From Streptomyces cucumeris (GTDB taxonomy: Bacteria > Actinomycetota > Actinomycetes > Streptomycetales > Streptomycetaceae), in assembly GCF_024295805.1 (NCBI RefSeq), contig NZ_JANCLX010000015.1:91860-155859 (forward strand): DNA of 64,000 nt, given 5' to 3'. Of this stretch, positions 40,744-48,995 are shown one piece after another. Positions within the stretch are counted from its first letter, which is position 1. Every line of letters begins with the position of its first letter. Made by a program: the position numbers and the translations under genes. The notes beneath the pieces are model-generated. The model worked only from the letters and a program-made list of their open reading frames with translations. It was not told where the DNA came from and searched no databases.

Positions 40744-41574
40744 TCAGGAGCGTGGGAACAGCCGTTCCAGCACCACCGCGACCCCGTCCTCGTCATGGCC
40801 GGGCGCCTGTTCGTCGGCCACCGCGACCAGGTCCGGATGGGCGTTGCCCATCGCGACCCCGTATCCGGCCCAGTTCAGCATCGGGATGTCATTGGGCATA
40901 TCGCCGAAGGCGATGGTCTCCGCGGGGGTGAAGCCCATCCGGTCCGCCGCCCGTTGCAGCCCCACCGCCTTGGTCACACCCGCGGGCAGCACCTCGATCA
41001 TCCCCTTCTCGGAGTGGGTGACGGCCACCTCGCCCCCGCCGATCCGCTCGGCGACCGCCGTGACCAGCGCGTCCGGCAGCTCCCGGTGGCGCATCAGCAC
41101 CTTCTCGATCGGCCCGGACCACAGCTCCGCCCGGTCCGCGGCCACCCCCCACCCGGGCCGTATCCGGTCGGCGAAGCGCGGGGTGACCACGAAGCGGTTC
41201 TCGGGCGCGGCGGTGACCACCGCGAGCTCCAGCGGCCCCGCGCCCAGTTCCTCCTCCGTGCGCTCCACCACCGAACGGGCCAGCGCCCGGTCCAGTGCCG
41301 CGGAGACCAGCAGCCGGTCCGCGCAGGCGTCGTAGAGCTGTGCGCCCTGTCCGCACACCGCGAGCCCCCGGTAGCCGATCGCGACCAGGAACTCCCGGCA
41401 GGACGCGGCCGGACGCCCGGTGACCACCAGATGCCGTGCTCCGGAGCGCCGGGCCGTGGCGAGCGCCTCACGGGTGCGGACGGAGACCGTCAGATCGCCG
41501 CGCAGCAGCGTTCCGTCCAGATCGGTGGCCACCAGCGGGAAGCGCGGTGGCGCGGTCCGCGGGCGGGGGAGCAT
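40744..41574 (-). CDS. HAD-superfamily (Cof-type) phosphatase
   Basis: 276 residues. Motif I is LVATDLDGTLL (nucleophile Asp and the acid Asp two further), motif II LVVTGRP, motif III lysine in ALVTAVAER/GVTKAVGLQ, motif IV FGDMPNDIPML. The large C2B cap lies between, as in Cof-type sugar-phosphate/FMN phosphatases. ATG at 41574 gives the usual length; the frame is open to 41679 and a GTG there could add a Thr/Ala-rich leader. No clear Shine-Dalgarno for either. Substrate unknown. Confidence 0.83.
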   Translation of the reverse strand: MLPRPRTAPPRFPLVATDLDGTLLRGDLTVSVRTREALATARRSGARHLVVTGRPAASCREFLVAIGYRGLAVCGQGAQLYDACADRLLVSAALDRALARSVVERTEEELGAGPLELAVVTAAPENRFVVTPRFADRIRPGWGVAADRAELWSGPIEKVLMRHRELPDALVTAVAERIGGGEVAVTHSEKGMIEVLPAGVTKAVGLQRAADRMGFTPAETIAFGDMPNDIPMLNWAGYGVAMGNAHPDLVAVADEQAPGHDEDGVAVVLERLFPRS

Positions 41575-41816
41575 GGGAGCGGTCCCGGCGGTGGTGGCTG
41601 AAGTGGCGGCGTCGGCGGTGTGCACGGTGCCGGTGGTCCCTTTCGTCACGCTCGTCGTGCCCGGTCCGCGAAGGGGCACACCCCGGGCCGCGGACTCCGC
41701 GTCGAGCCCCTGGAGTCGGTGGAGAACGGCACCAGAATGGCGGGCCGGAAAGAGACGATCAAGCTGTGCAGGCAGCGGCGATCACACCGGGCGGAGACGG
41801 GGCCCGACCCGGCCCC

Positions 41817-42698
41817 TCAGGCCGTCCGCAGCTCGCCCTCGCGCTCCGCGGCCGCCATCCGGCGGCCGCTCACCTGCTTGGGCAGCCGGGCGGGCGTGGT
41901 GCCGTACCAGAGGTAGGACAGCGAGAAGCCGACGGACAGACAGAGGACACCGCCGACCGCGTCCATCCAGAAGTGATTGGCCGTCGCCACGATCACCAGC
42001 AGGGTGACCGTGGGATAGAGCAGTCCCAGCGCCTTCACCCACACCGGCCGGGCCAGGGTGGCGACGGCGATACCGCACCACAGCGACCAGCCGATGTGCA
42101 TCGAGGGCATCGCCGCGTACTGGTTGGACATCGCGGCCAGGTTTCCCGAGGCCATCGAGCCCCAGGTGCGGTGCGCCACCACGGTGTCGATGAAGTGGCC
42201 GCCGTGCATCAGCCGGGGCGGGGCCAGCGGGAAGAAGTAGTAGCCGAGCAGCGCCACGCCCGTGGTGGCGAACAGCACCAGCCGGATGGCGGCATAGCGG
42301 CCGGGGTGCCAGTGGTAGAGCCACACCAGCACCCCGAGCGTCACGACGAAGTGCAGCGTGGCGTAGTAGTAGTTCATGCCCACGATCAGCCAGCCGATCG
42401 AGTCGATCGCTTGGTTGACACCGTGTTCGAAGGCCATGCCGAGCCGGTGCTCCCACCGCCAGATCCAGCCCGCGTTCCGCAGGGCCTCGGACTTCTGCTC
42501 GGGGACCGCGTTGCGGACGAGGGAGTACGTCCAGTAGCTGACGGCGATGAGGGTGATCTCGAACCAGAGGCGGGGTCTGCGGGGGGTGCGCATCCGGGCC
42601 ATCAGCGTGGTGTGTCCCGCCGGGCGTGCCCCGGTCGCCGCGATGGGTGGCGGGGTGGCCGTCCGGCCCTCCGGAGTCCTCACAGTCGCTTCACCCAT
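41817..42698 (-). CDS. PAP2-superfamily membrane phosphatase/transferase (Aur1/Ipt1-like)
   Basis: 293 residues with about six membrane helices after a Pro/Thr-rich 35-residue N-terminus. The phosphatase signature is split into PPRLMHGG..., AAMPSMHIGWSLW (His of motif 2) and ATANHFWMDAVGG (His and Asp of motif 3). This layout fits the inositol-phosphotransferase-like PAP2 branch that acts on lipid phosphates or transfers head groups at the membrane. A single gene, 138 nt upstream of the LacI-type gene's end. Confidence 0.83.
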   Translation of the reverse strand: MGEATVRTPEGRTATPPPIAATGARPAGHTTLMARMRTPRRPRLWFEITLIAVSYWTYSLVRNAVPEQKSEALRNAGWIWRWEHRLGMAFEHGVNQAIDSIGWLIVGMNYYYATLHFVVTLGVLVWLYHWHPGRYAAIRLVLFATTGVALLGYYFFPLAPPRLMHGGHFIDTVVAHRTWGSMASGNLAAMSNQYAAMPSMHIGWSLWCGIAVATLARPVWVKALGLLYPTVTLLVIVATANHFWMDAVGGVLCLSVGFSLSYLWYGTTPARLPKQVSGRRMAAAEREGELRTA

Positions 42699-42813
42699 AG
42701 GGCAACAGTCTGCCAGACGCGACCCCCTGACAGACCGTCCGCACAGCGGTTCCGGGTCGCATATGTGCCGGTTCGGGGGGTCCCTTACGGGGTGTACGGC
42801 GCCTTACGTCCGG

Positions 42814-43866
42814 CTATGTCGTCCGCTCCGCCGCGGCGCTGCGCGCCGGGTGGCCGTGGGCCGAGGCGGTCGAACCGCGGACGACCAGTTCGGGGAGGAA
42901 GACGAACTCGCTGGGCGGGGCCGGGGTGCCGCCGATCTCCTCCAGCAGGGCCCGCACCGCGGCCTGCCCCATCGACTGCACCGGTTTGCGGATGGTGGTC
43001 AGCGGCGGATCGGTGAAGGCGATCAGCGGGGAGTCGTCGAAGCCGACGACGGAGATGTCCTGAGGGACCGCCAGATCCCGCTGCCGGGCCGCCCGTATGG
43101 CCCCCAGCGCCATCATGTCGCTCGCGCAGACCACCGCCGTACAGCCCCGGTCGATCAGCGAGGATGCCGCCGCCTGACCGCCCTCCAGGGTGAACAGCGA
43201 ATGCTGGATCAGCTCCGCGGACTCCTCCGGCCCGAGCCCGAGCCGGTCCCGCATGGCCTGCTGGAAGCCCTCGATCTTGCGCAGCACGGGGACGAACCGC
43301 TTGGGCCCCAGCGCCAGCCCGATCCGGGTGTGGCCCAGCGAGACCAGATGGGTGACGGCCAGCAGCATCGCCGCCCGGTCGTCGGGGGAGATGAACGGCG
43401 CGCGCACCGCGGGCGCGTAACCGTCCACCAGCACGAACGGCACACCCTGGCCGCGTAGCTGGTCGTAGCGCTGCATATCGGCCGAGGTGTCCGCGTGCAG
43501 TCCGGAGACGAAGATGATCCCGGCCACCCCGCGGTCCACCAGCATCTCGGTGAGCTCGTCCTCGGTCGAGCCGCCGGGGGTCTGGGTGGCCAGCACCGGG
43601 GTGTAGCCCTGTCGGGTCAGCGCCTGCCCGATCACCTGGGCGAGCGCGGGGAATATCGGATTCTCCAGCTCGGGCGTGATCAGTCCCACCAGACCCGCGC
43701 TGCGCCGGCGCAGCCGCACCGGGCGCTCGTAGCCGAGGACGTCCAGGGCGGCGAGGACGGACTCGCGGGTCGCCGCGGCCACCCCCGGCCTGCCATTCAG
43801 GACGCGGCTGACGGTGGCTTCGCTGACCCCCGCCTGGGCTGCGATGTCAGCGAGCCGTGCGGTCAT
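42814..43866 (-). CDS. LacI-family repressor (left copy, MalR-like)
   Basis: 350 residues: helix-turn-helix RLADIAAQAGVSEATVSRVL at the N-terminus, hinge LGYERPVRLRRRSAGLVGL, then a periplasmic-binding-like effector domain ending VVGFDDSPLIAFTDPPLTTI. It follows the left GH13 gene by 25 nt, so they form an operon. It is a paralog of the right LacI protein (50687-51721), and both share the recognition helix SEATVSR, so they likely read the same TTGC-type operators of the maltose locus. Start at ATG 43866; upstream codons belong to the spacer. Confidence 0.88.
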   Translation of the reverse strand: MTARLADIAAQAGVSEATVSRVLNGRPGVAAATRESVLAALDVLGYERPVRLRRRSAGLVGLITPELENPIFPALAQVIGQALTRQGYTPVLATQTPGGSTEDELTEMLVDRGVAGIIFVSGLHADTSADMQRYDQLRGQGVPFVLVDGYAPAVRAPFISPDDRAAMLLAVTHLVSLGHTRIGLALGPKRFVPVLRKIEGFQQAMRDRLGLGPEESAELIQHSLFTLEGGQAAASSLIDRGCTAVVCASDMMALGAIRAARQRDLAVPQDISVVGFDDSPLIAFTDPPLTTIRKPVQSMGQAAVRALLEEIGGTPAPPSEFVFLPELVVRGSTASAHGHPARSAAAERTT

Positions 43867-43891
43867 GGGATTGGACTGTACCGGTCGTATG

Positions 43892-45553
43892 TCAGATTGC
43901 CCACCACGCGCAGCAATCAGGAGGAATGCGCACCGTAGCGGCACGGTACGCGAGCGGCGCGGAGGACAGCAGCGCGCGCCCCGGAACGGGAAGCTCGACC
44001 TCCTCCCCGAGGGTGTTCAGCGTGCACAGAAACCCCGGTCGGGACAGCGCCAGCACCCCCGCGGGGGCGTCGAGCCAGGTCATCCGGCCGTCACCGAGGC
44101 CCGGCAGCTCCCGGCGCAGCGCGAGTGCCGAGCGGTACAGCTCCAGCGTAGATCCGGGGTCGCCGGTCTGGGCCTCGACCGAGAGTCCGGCCCACTCCGC
44201 GGGCTGCGGCAGCCAGCTCCCCCCGGGGCCGAAGCCGTGGCTGGCGCCCGAGCGGGACCAGGGCAGCGGCACCCGGCAGCCGTCACGGAAGCCGTCCTGT
44301 CCGTCCTGTCCGTCCTGGCCGTCGGGGGAGGTGCGGAAGAACGCCGGGTCCTGGCGGCACTCGTCCGGCAGATCCACGACCTCCGGAAGGCCCAGCTCCT
44401 CGCCCTGGTAGAGGTAGACCGAACCGGGCAGCGCCAGGGTGAGCAGGGCCGCGGCGCGGGCCCGGCGCAGGCCCCGCGCAGGGCTGCCCTCGGCGTAGCG
44501 GGTGGGGTGCCGGACCACGTCGTGGTTGGAGAGCACCCAGGTGGTGGGGGCGCCCACGGACGCGGTCGCGGCCAGCGACTCGTCGATCACCGTGCGCATC
44601 GCCGCCGCGTCCCAGGGGGACTTGAGGAACTGGAAGTTGAACGCCTGGTGGAGCTCGTCGGGGCGGACGTACAGGGCCAGCCGCTCGGGGCTGGGCGCCC
44701 ATGCCTCGGCGACCCCGATCCGGTCACCGGGGTAGGAGTCCAGCAGCCGCCGCCAGGAGCGGTGGATCTCGTGCACCCCGTCCTGGTCGAAGAAGGGCAG
44801 CACCTGGGAGCCGATCAGCTTGGCCTGTTCGGTACGGCCGATATCGGGCATCCCGGCCGCCTTGACCATGCCGTGGGCGACATCGATACGGAAGCCGTCC
44901 ACGCCCAGGTCCAGCCAGAAGCGCAGCACCGAGTCGAATTCCTCGCGCACCTCGGGGCTGTCCCAGTTCAGATCGGGCTGCTCGGGGGCGAAGAGGTGGA
45001 GGTACCACTCGCCCGGGGTGCCGTCGGCACCGGTGGTGCGGGTCCAGGCGGGGCCGCCGAAGACCGACTCCCAGTCGTTGGGCGGCAGTTCGCCGTCCGC
45101 GCCCCGGCCGGGCCGGAAGTGGTAGCGGGCGCGGGCCGGGCCGCCGGGCTGCTCGGCGAGGGCCGCGCGGAACCAGGGGTGCTGGTCCGAGGTGTGGTTG
45201 GGCACCACATCCACGATCACCCGCAGTCCCAGCTCATGGGCGGTGCGGACCAGGTCGTCGGCGTCGGCGAGGGTGCCGAAGAGGGGGTCGACCGCGCGGT
45301 AGTCCGCGACGTCGTAGCCCCCGTCGGCCTGCGGGGAGGCGTAGAAGGGGGTCAGCCAGACGGCGTCCGCGCCCAGCGCGGCGAGATGCGGCAGCCGTGC
45401 GCGGGCCCCGCGCAGATCACCGATGCCGTCGCCGTCGCTGTCGGCGAAGGACCGCACATACACCTGGTAGATGACGGCGTCGCGCCACCAGCCGGGCCCT
45501 CCGGACGGTCGCGCGGTGTCGGCCTGGAGGGAGGTCGTGAGCTCCTGGGTCAT
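43892..45553 (-). CDS. GH13 alpha-glucosidase (left copy)
   Basis: 553 residues, cytosolic (no signal peptide). Catalytic residues: nucleophile Asp in GFRIDVAHG, acid Glu in GVAEAWAP and Asp in LSNHDVVRH; the N-terminus WWRDAVIYQVYVRSFADSDG is classic for alpha-1,4-glucosidases of the oligo-1,6-/maltase subfamily. It breaks imported malto-oligosaccharides to glucose. A 9-bp repeat gives the run DGQDGQDGQDG that the right copy lacks in part (DGQTGQDG). Start ATG 45553 lies next to the operator region shared with malE. Likely paralog of aglA. Confidence 0.92.
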   Translation of the reverse strand: MTQELTTSLQADTARPSGGPGWWRDAVIYQVYVRSFADSDGDGIGDLRGARARLPHLAALGADAVWLTPFYASPQADGGYDVADYRAVDPLFGTLADADDLVRTAHELGLRVIVDVVPNHTSDQHPWFRAALAEQPGGPARARYHFRPGRGADGELPPNDWESVFGGPAWTRTTGADGTPGEWYLHLFAPEQPDLNWDSPEVREEFDSVLRFWLDLGVDGFRIDVAHGMVKAAGMPDIGRTEQAKLIGSQVLPFFDQDGVHEIHRSWRRLLDSYPGDRIGVAEAWAPSPERLALYVRPDELHQAFNFQFLKSPWDAAAMRTVIDESLAATASVGAPTTWVLSNHDVVRHPTRYAEGSPARGLRRARAAALLTLALPGSVYLYQGEELGLPEVVDLPDECRQDPAFFRTSPDGQDGQDGQDGFRDGCRVPLPWSRSGASHGFGPGGSWLPQPAEWAGLSVEAQTGDPGSTLELYRSALALRRELPGLGDGRMTWLDAPAGVLALSRPGFLCTLNTLGEEVELPVPGRALLSSAPLAYRAATVRIPPDCCAWWAI

Positions 45554-45572
45554 AACCGCGAACGTAACAGCT

Positions 45573-45600
45573 CTGCAATGCCTTGCGGAAGAGATTGCAG
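45573..45600. promoter_or_regulatory. MalR-type operator and promoter of left GH13-LacI unit
   Basis: CTGCAAT (45573-45579) and ATTGCAG (45594-45600) form a 7-14-7 inverted repeat, with CCTTGCGG inside. On the minus strand it continues into TGTTACGTTC (45569-45560), whose TACGTT is a -10 candidate 7-8 nt from the GH13 start. The malE promoter has the same TTGCAG..CTGTTACGTTC arrangement. Confidence 0.6.
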
Positions 45601-45703
45601 AAGCGGGCGAGGCGCCCCTGAGCGCGCCCCGGCGCGTGTTCTCCGCGTTCACGGGGGTAGGGGCGGACATCGGCAGGACACGCGGACGTAACGAATCCGG
45701 GTG

Positions 45704-45757
45704 CCTTGCAGAAAATTCCCGCAAGGTCTTTCGAGTTTCTTGCAGCCCTGTTACGTT
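45704..45757 (+). promoter_or_regulatory. malE promoter with TTGC/GCAA operator
   Basis: CCTTGC (45704-45709) and GCAAGG (45721-45726) form an inverted repeat with 11-bp spacing. TTTCGA (45729-45734) and TACGTT (45752-45757), 17 bp apart, are the promoter, with a further CTTGCAG half-site between them. LacI-type repressors bound here would block malE transcription until maltodextrins bind. Confidence 0.65.
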
Positions 45758-45807
45758 CCTCGGCAACCCGGGGCCGCGATGACGCGGCCGGTCTTGGAGG
45801 AGTTCAG

Positions 45808-47085
45808 ATGCGACGTGGCATAGCGGCCACTGCGCTTGTCGCGGCCATGGCGCTCGCGGCGACCGCATGCGGCGGTGACGACGGTGACAACGGCGGCGGC
45901 AAGTCGGGCGGCAAGCTGTCCGGCACCGTGACCTACTGGGACACCTCGAACGAGGCCGAGAAGGGCACCTACAAGGAGCTCGCCCTCGGCTTCGAGAAGG
46001 AGCACCCCGGCGTCAAGGTCAACTACGTCAACGTCCCGTTCGGCGAGGCGCTGGCCAAGTTCAAGAACGCGGCGGGCTCCGGCGGCTCCGGCGCGCCCGA
46101 CGTGCTGCGCACCGAGGTCGCCTGGACCCATGACCTGGCGAACATCGGCTATCTGGCCCCGCTGGACGGCACCGCGGCGCTCGACAAGGAGTCCGACTAC
46201 CTGCCCAAGGCGGCCGCCGGTACCAAGTTCAAGGGCAAGACCTACGCGGTGCCGCAGGTGATCGACACCCTCGGTCTCTTCTACAACAAGAAGATGCTGG
46301 GGGACGCCGGGGTGGAGCCGCCCCGGAGCTGGACCGAGCTCAAGGCCGCCGCCAAGAAGATCAAGAAGAAGACCGGCAAGACCGGTCTGTACCTCCGCGG
46401 CGATGACGCCTACTGGTACCTGCCCTTCATCTACGGCGAGGGCGGCGATCTGCTGGACACCAAGGCCAAGAAGGTCACCGTCGACGACGAGCCGGGTGTG
46501 AAGGCGTTCGCCGCCGCCCGGGACCTGGTCACCTCGGGGGCGGCGGAGACCGACGCCACCGACGGCTGGGAGAACATGCAGAACGCCATCAAGAACGGCG
46601 ACGTCGCGATGACGGTCAACGGGCCGTGGGCGATCGAGGACACCCTCGCGGGCAAGGCGTTCAAGGACAAGTCCAACCTCGGCGTGGTCCCGGTGCCGGC
46701 CGGCGGCGACGGCCAGGGCGCCCCGCAGGGCGGCCAGAACCTCACCGTCTACGCGGGCTCCAAGAACCTGGACGCCTCCTACGCCTTCGCCAAGTACATG
46801 AGCTCGGCGAAGGTGCAGGCCAAGACCACCGAGAAGCTGAGCCTGCTGCCCACCCGCACCTCCGTCTACCAGGACCCGAAGGTCGCGGCGAACGCCAATG
46901 TGAAGTTCTTCAAGGGCGCCGTGGACAAGGCCGTCGAGCGCCCCTGGATCCCCGAGGGCAACAGCCTCTTCCAGGCGATCCTGGTGCAGTTCCCCAACGT
47001 CCTGACCGGCAAGACCTCGCCCGAGAAGGCGGCGGGCGCCGTCGGCGACGCCTACCGCAAGCTCCTCAAGGGCGACTGGAAGTAA
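45808..47085 (+). CDS. malE: Maltose/maltodextrin-binding lipoprotein
   Basis: 425 residues. Signal peptide with lipobox LAATAC and Cys21, then a Gly/Asp/Lys-rich spacer and a family 1 solute-binding domain (GTVTYWDTSNEAEKGTYKEL, then KFKGKTYAVPQVIDTLGLFY and VNGPWAIEDTL). It captures maltose and maltodextrins outside the membrane and hands them to MalFG. GGAGGAG lies 5 nt before the ATG. It heads the malEFG-aglA-lacI operon; 12 nt separate it from malF. ATP is probably supplied by MsiK from elsewhere. Confidence 0.93.
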   Translation: MRRGIAATALVAAMALAATACGGDDGDNGGGKSGGKLSGTVTYWDTSNEAEKGTYKELALGFEKEHPGVKVNYVNVPFGEALAKFKNAAGSGGSGAPDVLRTEVAWTHDLANIGYLAPLDGTAALDKESDYLPKAAAGTKFKGKTYAVPQVIDTLGLFYNKKMLGDAGVEPPRSWTELKAAAKKIKKKTGKTGLYLRGDDAYWYLPFIYGEGGDLLDTKAKKVTVDDEPGVKAFAAARDLVTSGAAETDATDGWENMQNAIKNGDVAMTVNGPWAIEDTLAGKAFKDKSNLGVVPVPAGGDGQGAPQGGQNLTVYAGSKNLDASYAFAKYMSSAKVQAKTTEKLSLLPTRTSVYQDPKVAANANVKFFKGAVDKAVERPWIPEGNSLFQAILVQFPNVLTGKTSPEKAAGAVGDAYRKLLKGDWK

Positions 47086-47097
47086 GGACCGGCAACG

Positions 47098-48111
47098 ATG
47101 GCTGTCGACACCAGCCGGTCGGTGCGTCCGGCCGCGGGCGCCAAGGGCACCCGCGGCCGGGCCCGCGGGACCGGGGACACCCCGCCAGGCCGGATCCGCT
47201 CCGCGCTCTCCCGGCACTGGTACGCCTGGGCCATGGTCGCGCCCGTCGTGATCGTCATCGGGCTGATCATCGGCTATCCGCTGGTCCGCGGCGTCTATCT
47301 GTCGCTGACCGATGCCAATGAGGCCAATGTCGAGCGCACCATCGGGGTCAACCACATCCCCGCCACCTACGAGAACGTGGGCCTGGACAACTTCCGGGCC
47401 ATCCTGGAGGACGAGGTCTTCTGGGACCGGCTGAGCTGGACGGCCACCTGGACCCTGTCCTGCGTCATCGTCACCTTCGTACTCGGCCTCGGCCTCGCCG
47501 TCCTGCTCAACCGCCGGTTCGCGGGCCGCGCCGTCTACCGGTCGCTGCTGATCCTGCCCTGGGCGGTGCCCGCCTTCGTCTCCGTCTTCGCCTGGCGGCT
47601 GCTCTACAACGAGAAGAACGGCATCCTCAACAAGGTGCTGGAGGGCGGTGGCATCGACGGGGTGCCCTGGCTGAACGACCCCACCATGGCCAAGGTCTCG
47701 GTGATCGCCGTGAACATCTGGCTCGGGGTGCCGTTCATGCTGGTGGCCCTGCTCGGCGGACTCCAGTCCATCCCCGGTGAGCTCTACGAGGCGGCCGAGA
47801 TGGACGGTGCGAGCCCCTGGCAGCGGTTCCGCCACATCACCCTGCCCGGTCTGCGGTCGGTCAGCTCCACCGTGGTCCTGCTCTCCACCATCTGGACGTT
47901 CAACATGTTCGCGGTGATCTACCTGCTCACCCGCGGCGGTCCGGGGGACAGCACCGAGATCCTGGTGACCTACGCCTACCGGCTCTCGTTCGTCAACAGT
48001 CCCCGAGATTTCGCGGGCGCCTCCGCCTGGGGCGTGCTGATCCTGGTCATCCTCATGCTCTTCGCGGTGGTCTACCGCCGTTCGCTCCGCAAGCAGGGAG
48101 AGGTCTGGTAG
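47098..48111 (+). CDS. malF: Maltose ABC permease MalF
   Basis: 337 residues with six to seven helices after a basic N-terminus (RPAAGAKGTRGRARGTGDT). The EAA loop is YEAAEMDGASPWQRFRHITL. The first helix (WAMVAPVVIVIGLIIGYPL) and a periplasmic loop with DANEANVERTIGVNHIPATY fit actinobacterial MalF. AAGGA is 9 nt upstream. Two nt separate it from malG. Confidence 0.93.
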   Translation: MAVDTSRSVRPAAGAKGTRGRARGTGDTPPGRIRSALSRHWYAWAMVAPVVIVIGLIIGYPLVRGVYLSLTDANEANVERTIGVNHIPATYENVGLDNFRAILEDEVFWDRLSWTATWTLSCVIVTFVLGLGLAVLLNRRFAGRAVYRSLLILPWAVPAFVSVFAWRLLYNEKNGILNKVLEGGGIDGVPWLNDPTMAKVSVIAVNIWLGVPFMLVALLGGLQSIPGELYEAAEMDGASPWQRFRHITLPGLRSVSSTVVLLSTIWTFNMFAVIYLLTRGGPGDSTEILVTYAYRLSFVNSPRDFAGASAWGVLILVILMLFAVVYRRSLRKQGEVW

Positions 48112-48113
48112 CC

Positions 48114-48944
48114 ATGCGCGACCGCCGCCGCAGCCCGCTCGCCTCCGTCGGGCTGCACACCACCCTCGTCATCGCCTCCGCCGTGGCGGTCTTCCCGCCG
48201 CTGTGGCTGCTGGTGACCTCGTTCAAGCCGAAGAGCGAGGCGTTCGGCACCGATGTGGTGAAGAACCCCACGCTGGCCAACTACCAGCATGTGCTGAACG
48301 ACACCGAGTTCCTGACCTGGTTCGGCAACTCGCTGTTCATCGTCGTCGTCACCACGGTCCTGGGCGTCTTCGTCGCGGCCACCACCGGCTATGCCGTCAG
48401 CCGCTTCCGGTTCCCCGGGATGCGCTCGCTGATGTGGCTGCTGCTGATCACACAGATGTTCCCGGTGGCCATCCTCATCGTGCCGCTCTACAACATCATG
48501 TCGACGCTGGGCTGGCTCAACCAGCCGATCTCGCTGATCGTCACCTACCTCACCGTGGCCGTGCCGTTCTGCGCCTGGATGATGAAGGGCTTCTTCGACA
48601 CCATCCCGGTGGAGATCGACGAATCGGGCCGGGTCGACGGCCTCAACCCGTTCGGCACCTTCTGGCGGCTGGTCGTCCCGCTGGCCAAGCCCGGCCTCGC
48701 GGTCACCGCCTTCTACACCTTCATCACCGCCTGGGCCGAAGTGGCCTATGCCTCGGCTTTCATGACGGGCGAGGAGAACCTCACCCTCGCCTCGGGCCTC
48801 CAGACCTTCGTCAACCAGTACACCTCGGACTGGGGTTCGATGACCGCCGCCGCCGTCATGATCGCCATTCCGGCCGCCCTGGTCTTCTCCTGGGCCCAGC
48901 GCCATCTGGTGGCCGGTCTGACCGCCGGTGCCACCAAGTCCTGA
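48114..48944 (+). CDS. malG: Maltose ABC permease MalG
   Basis: 276 residues, six helices. The EAA-type loop reads VEIDESGRVDGLNPFGTFW: the usual EAA is replaced by ESG, but the following G and the helix are kept, as in other MalG-like proteins of this group. It forms the channel with MalF. The gap to the next gene is 51 nt and contains its own AAGGA ribosome site. Confidence 0.92.
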   Translation: MRDRRRSPLASVGLHTTLVIASAVAVFPPLWLLVTSFKPKSEAFGTDVVKNPTLANYQHVLNDTEFLTWFGNSLFIVVVTTVLGVFVAATTGYAVSRFRFPGMRSLMWLLLITQMFPVAILIVPLYNIMSTLGWLNQPISLIVTYLTVAVPFCAWMMKGFFDTIPVEIDESGRVDGLNPFGTFWRLVVPLAKPGLAVTAFYTFITAWAEVAYASAFMTGEENLTLASGLQTFVNQYTSDWGSMTAAAVMIAIPAALVFSWAQRHLVAGLTAGATKS

Positions 48945-48995
48945 CCCGCGCGACCGACGTGCGAACCGACTCTTTTCGATGAATCCAAGGACGAC

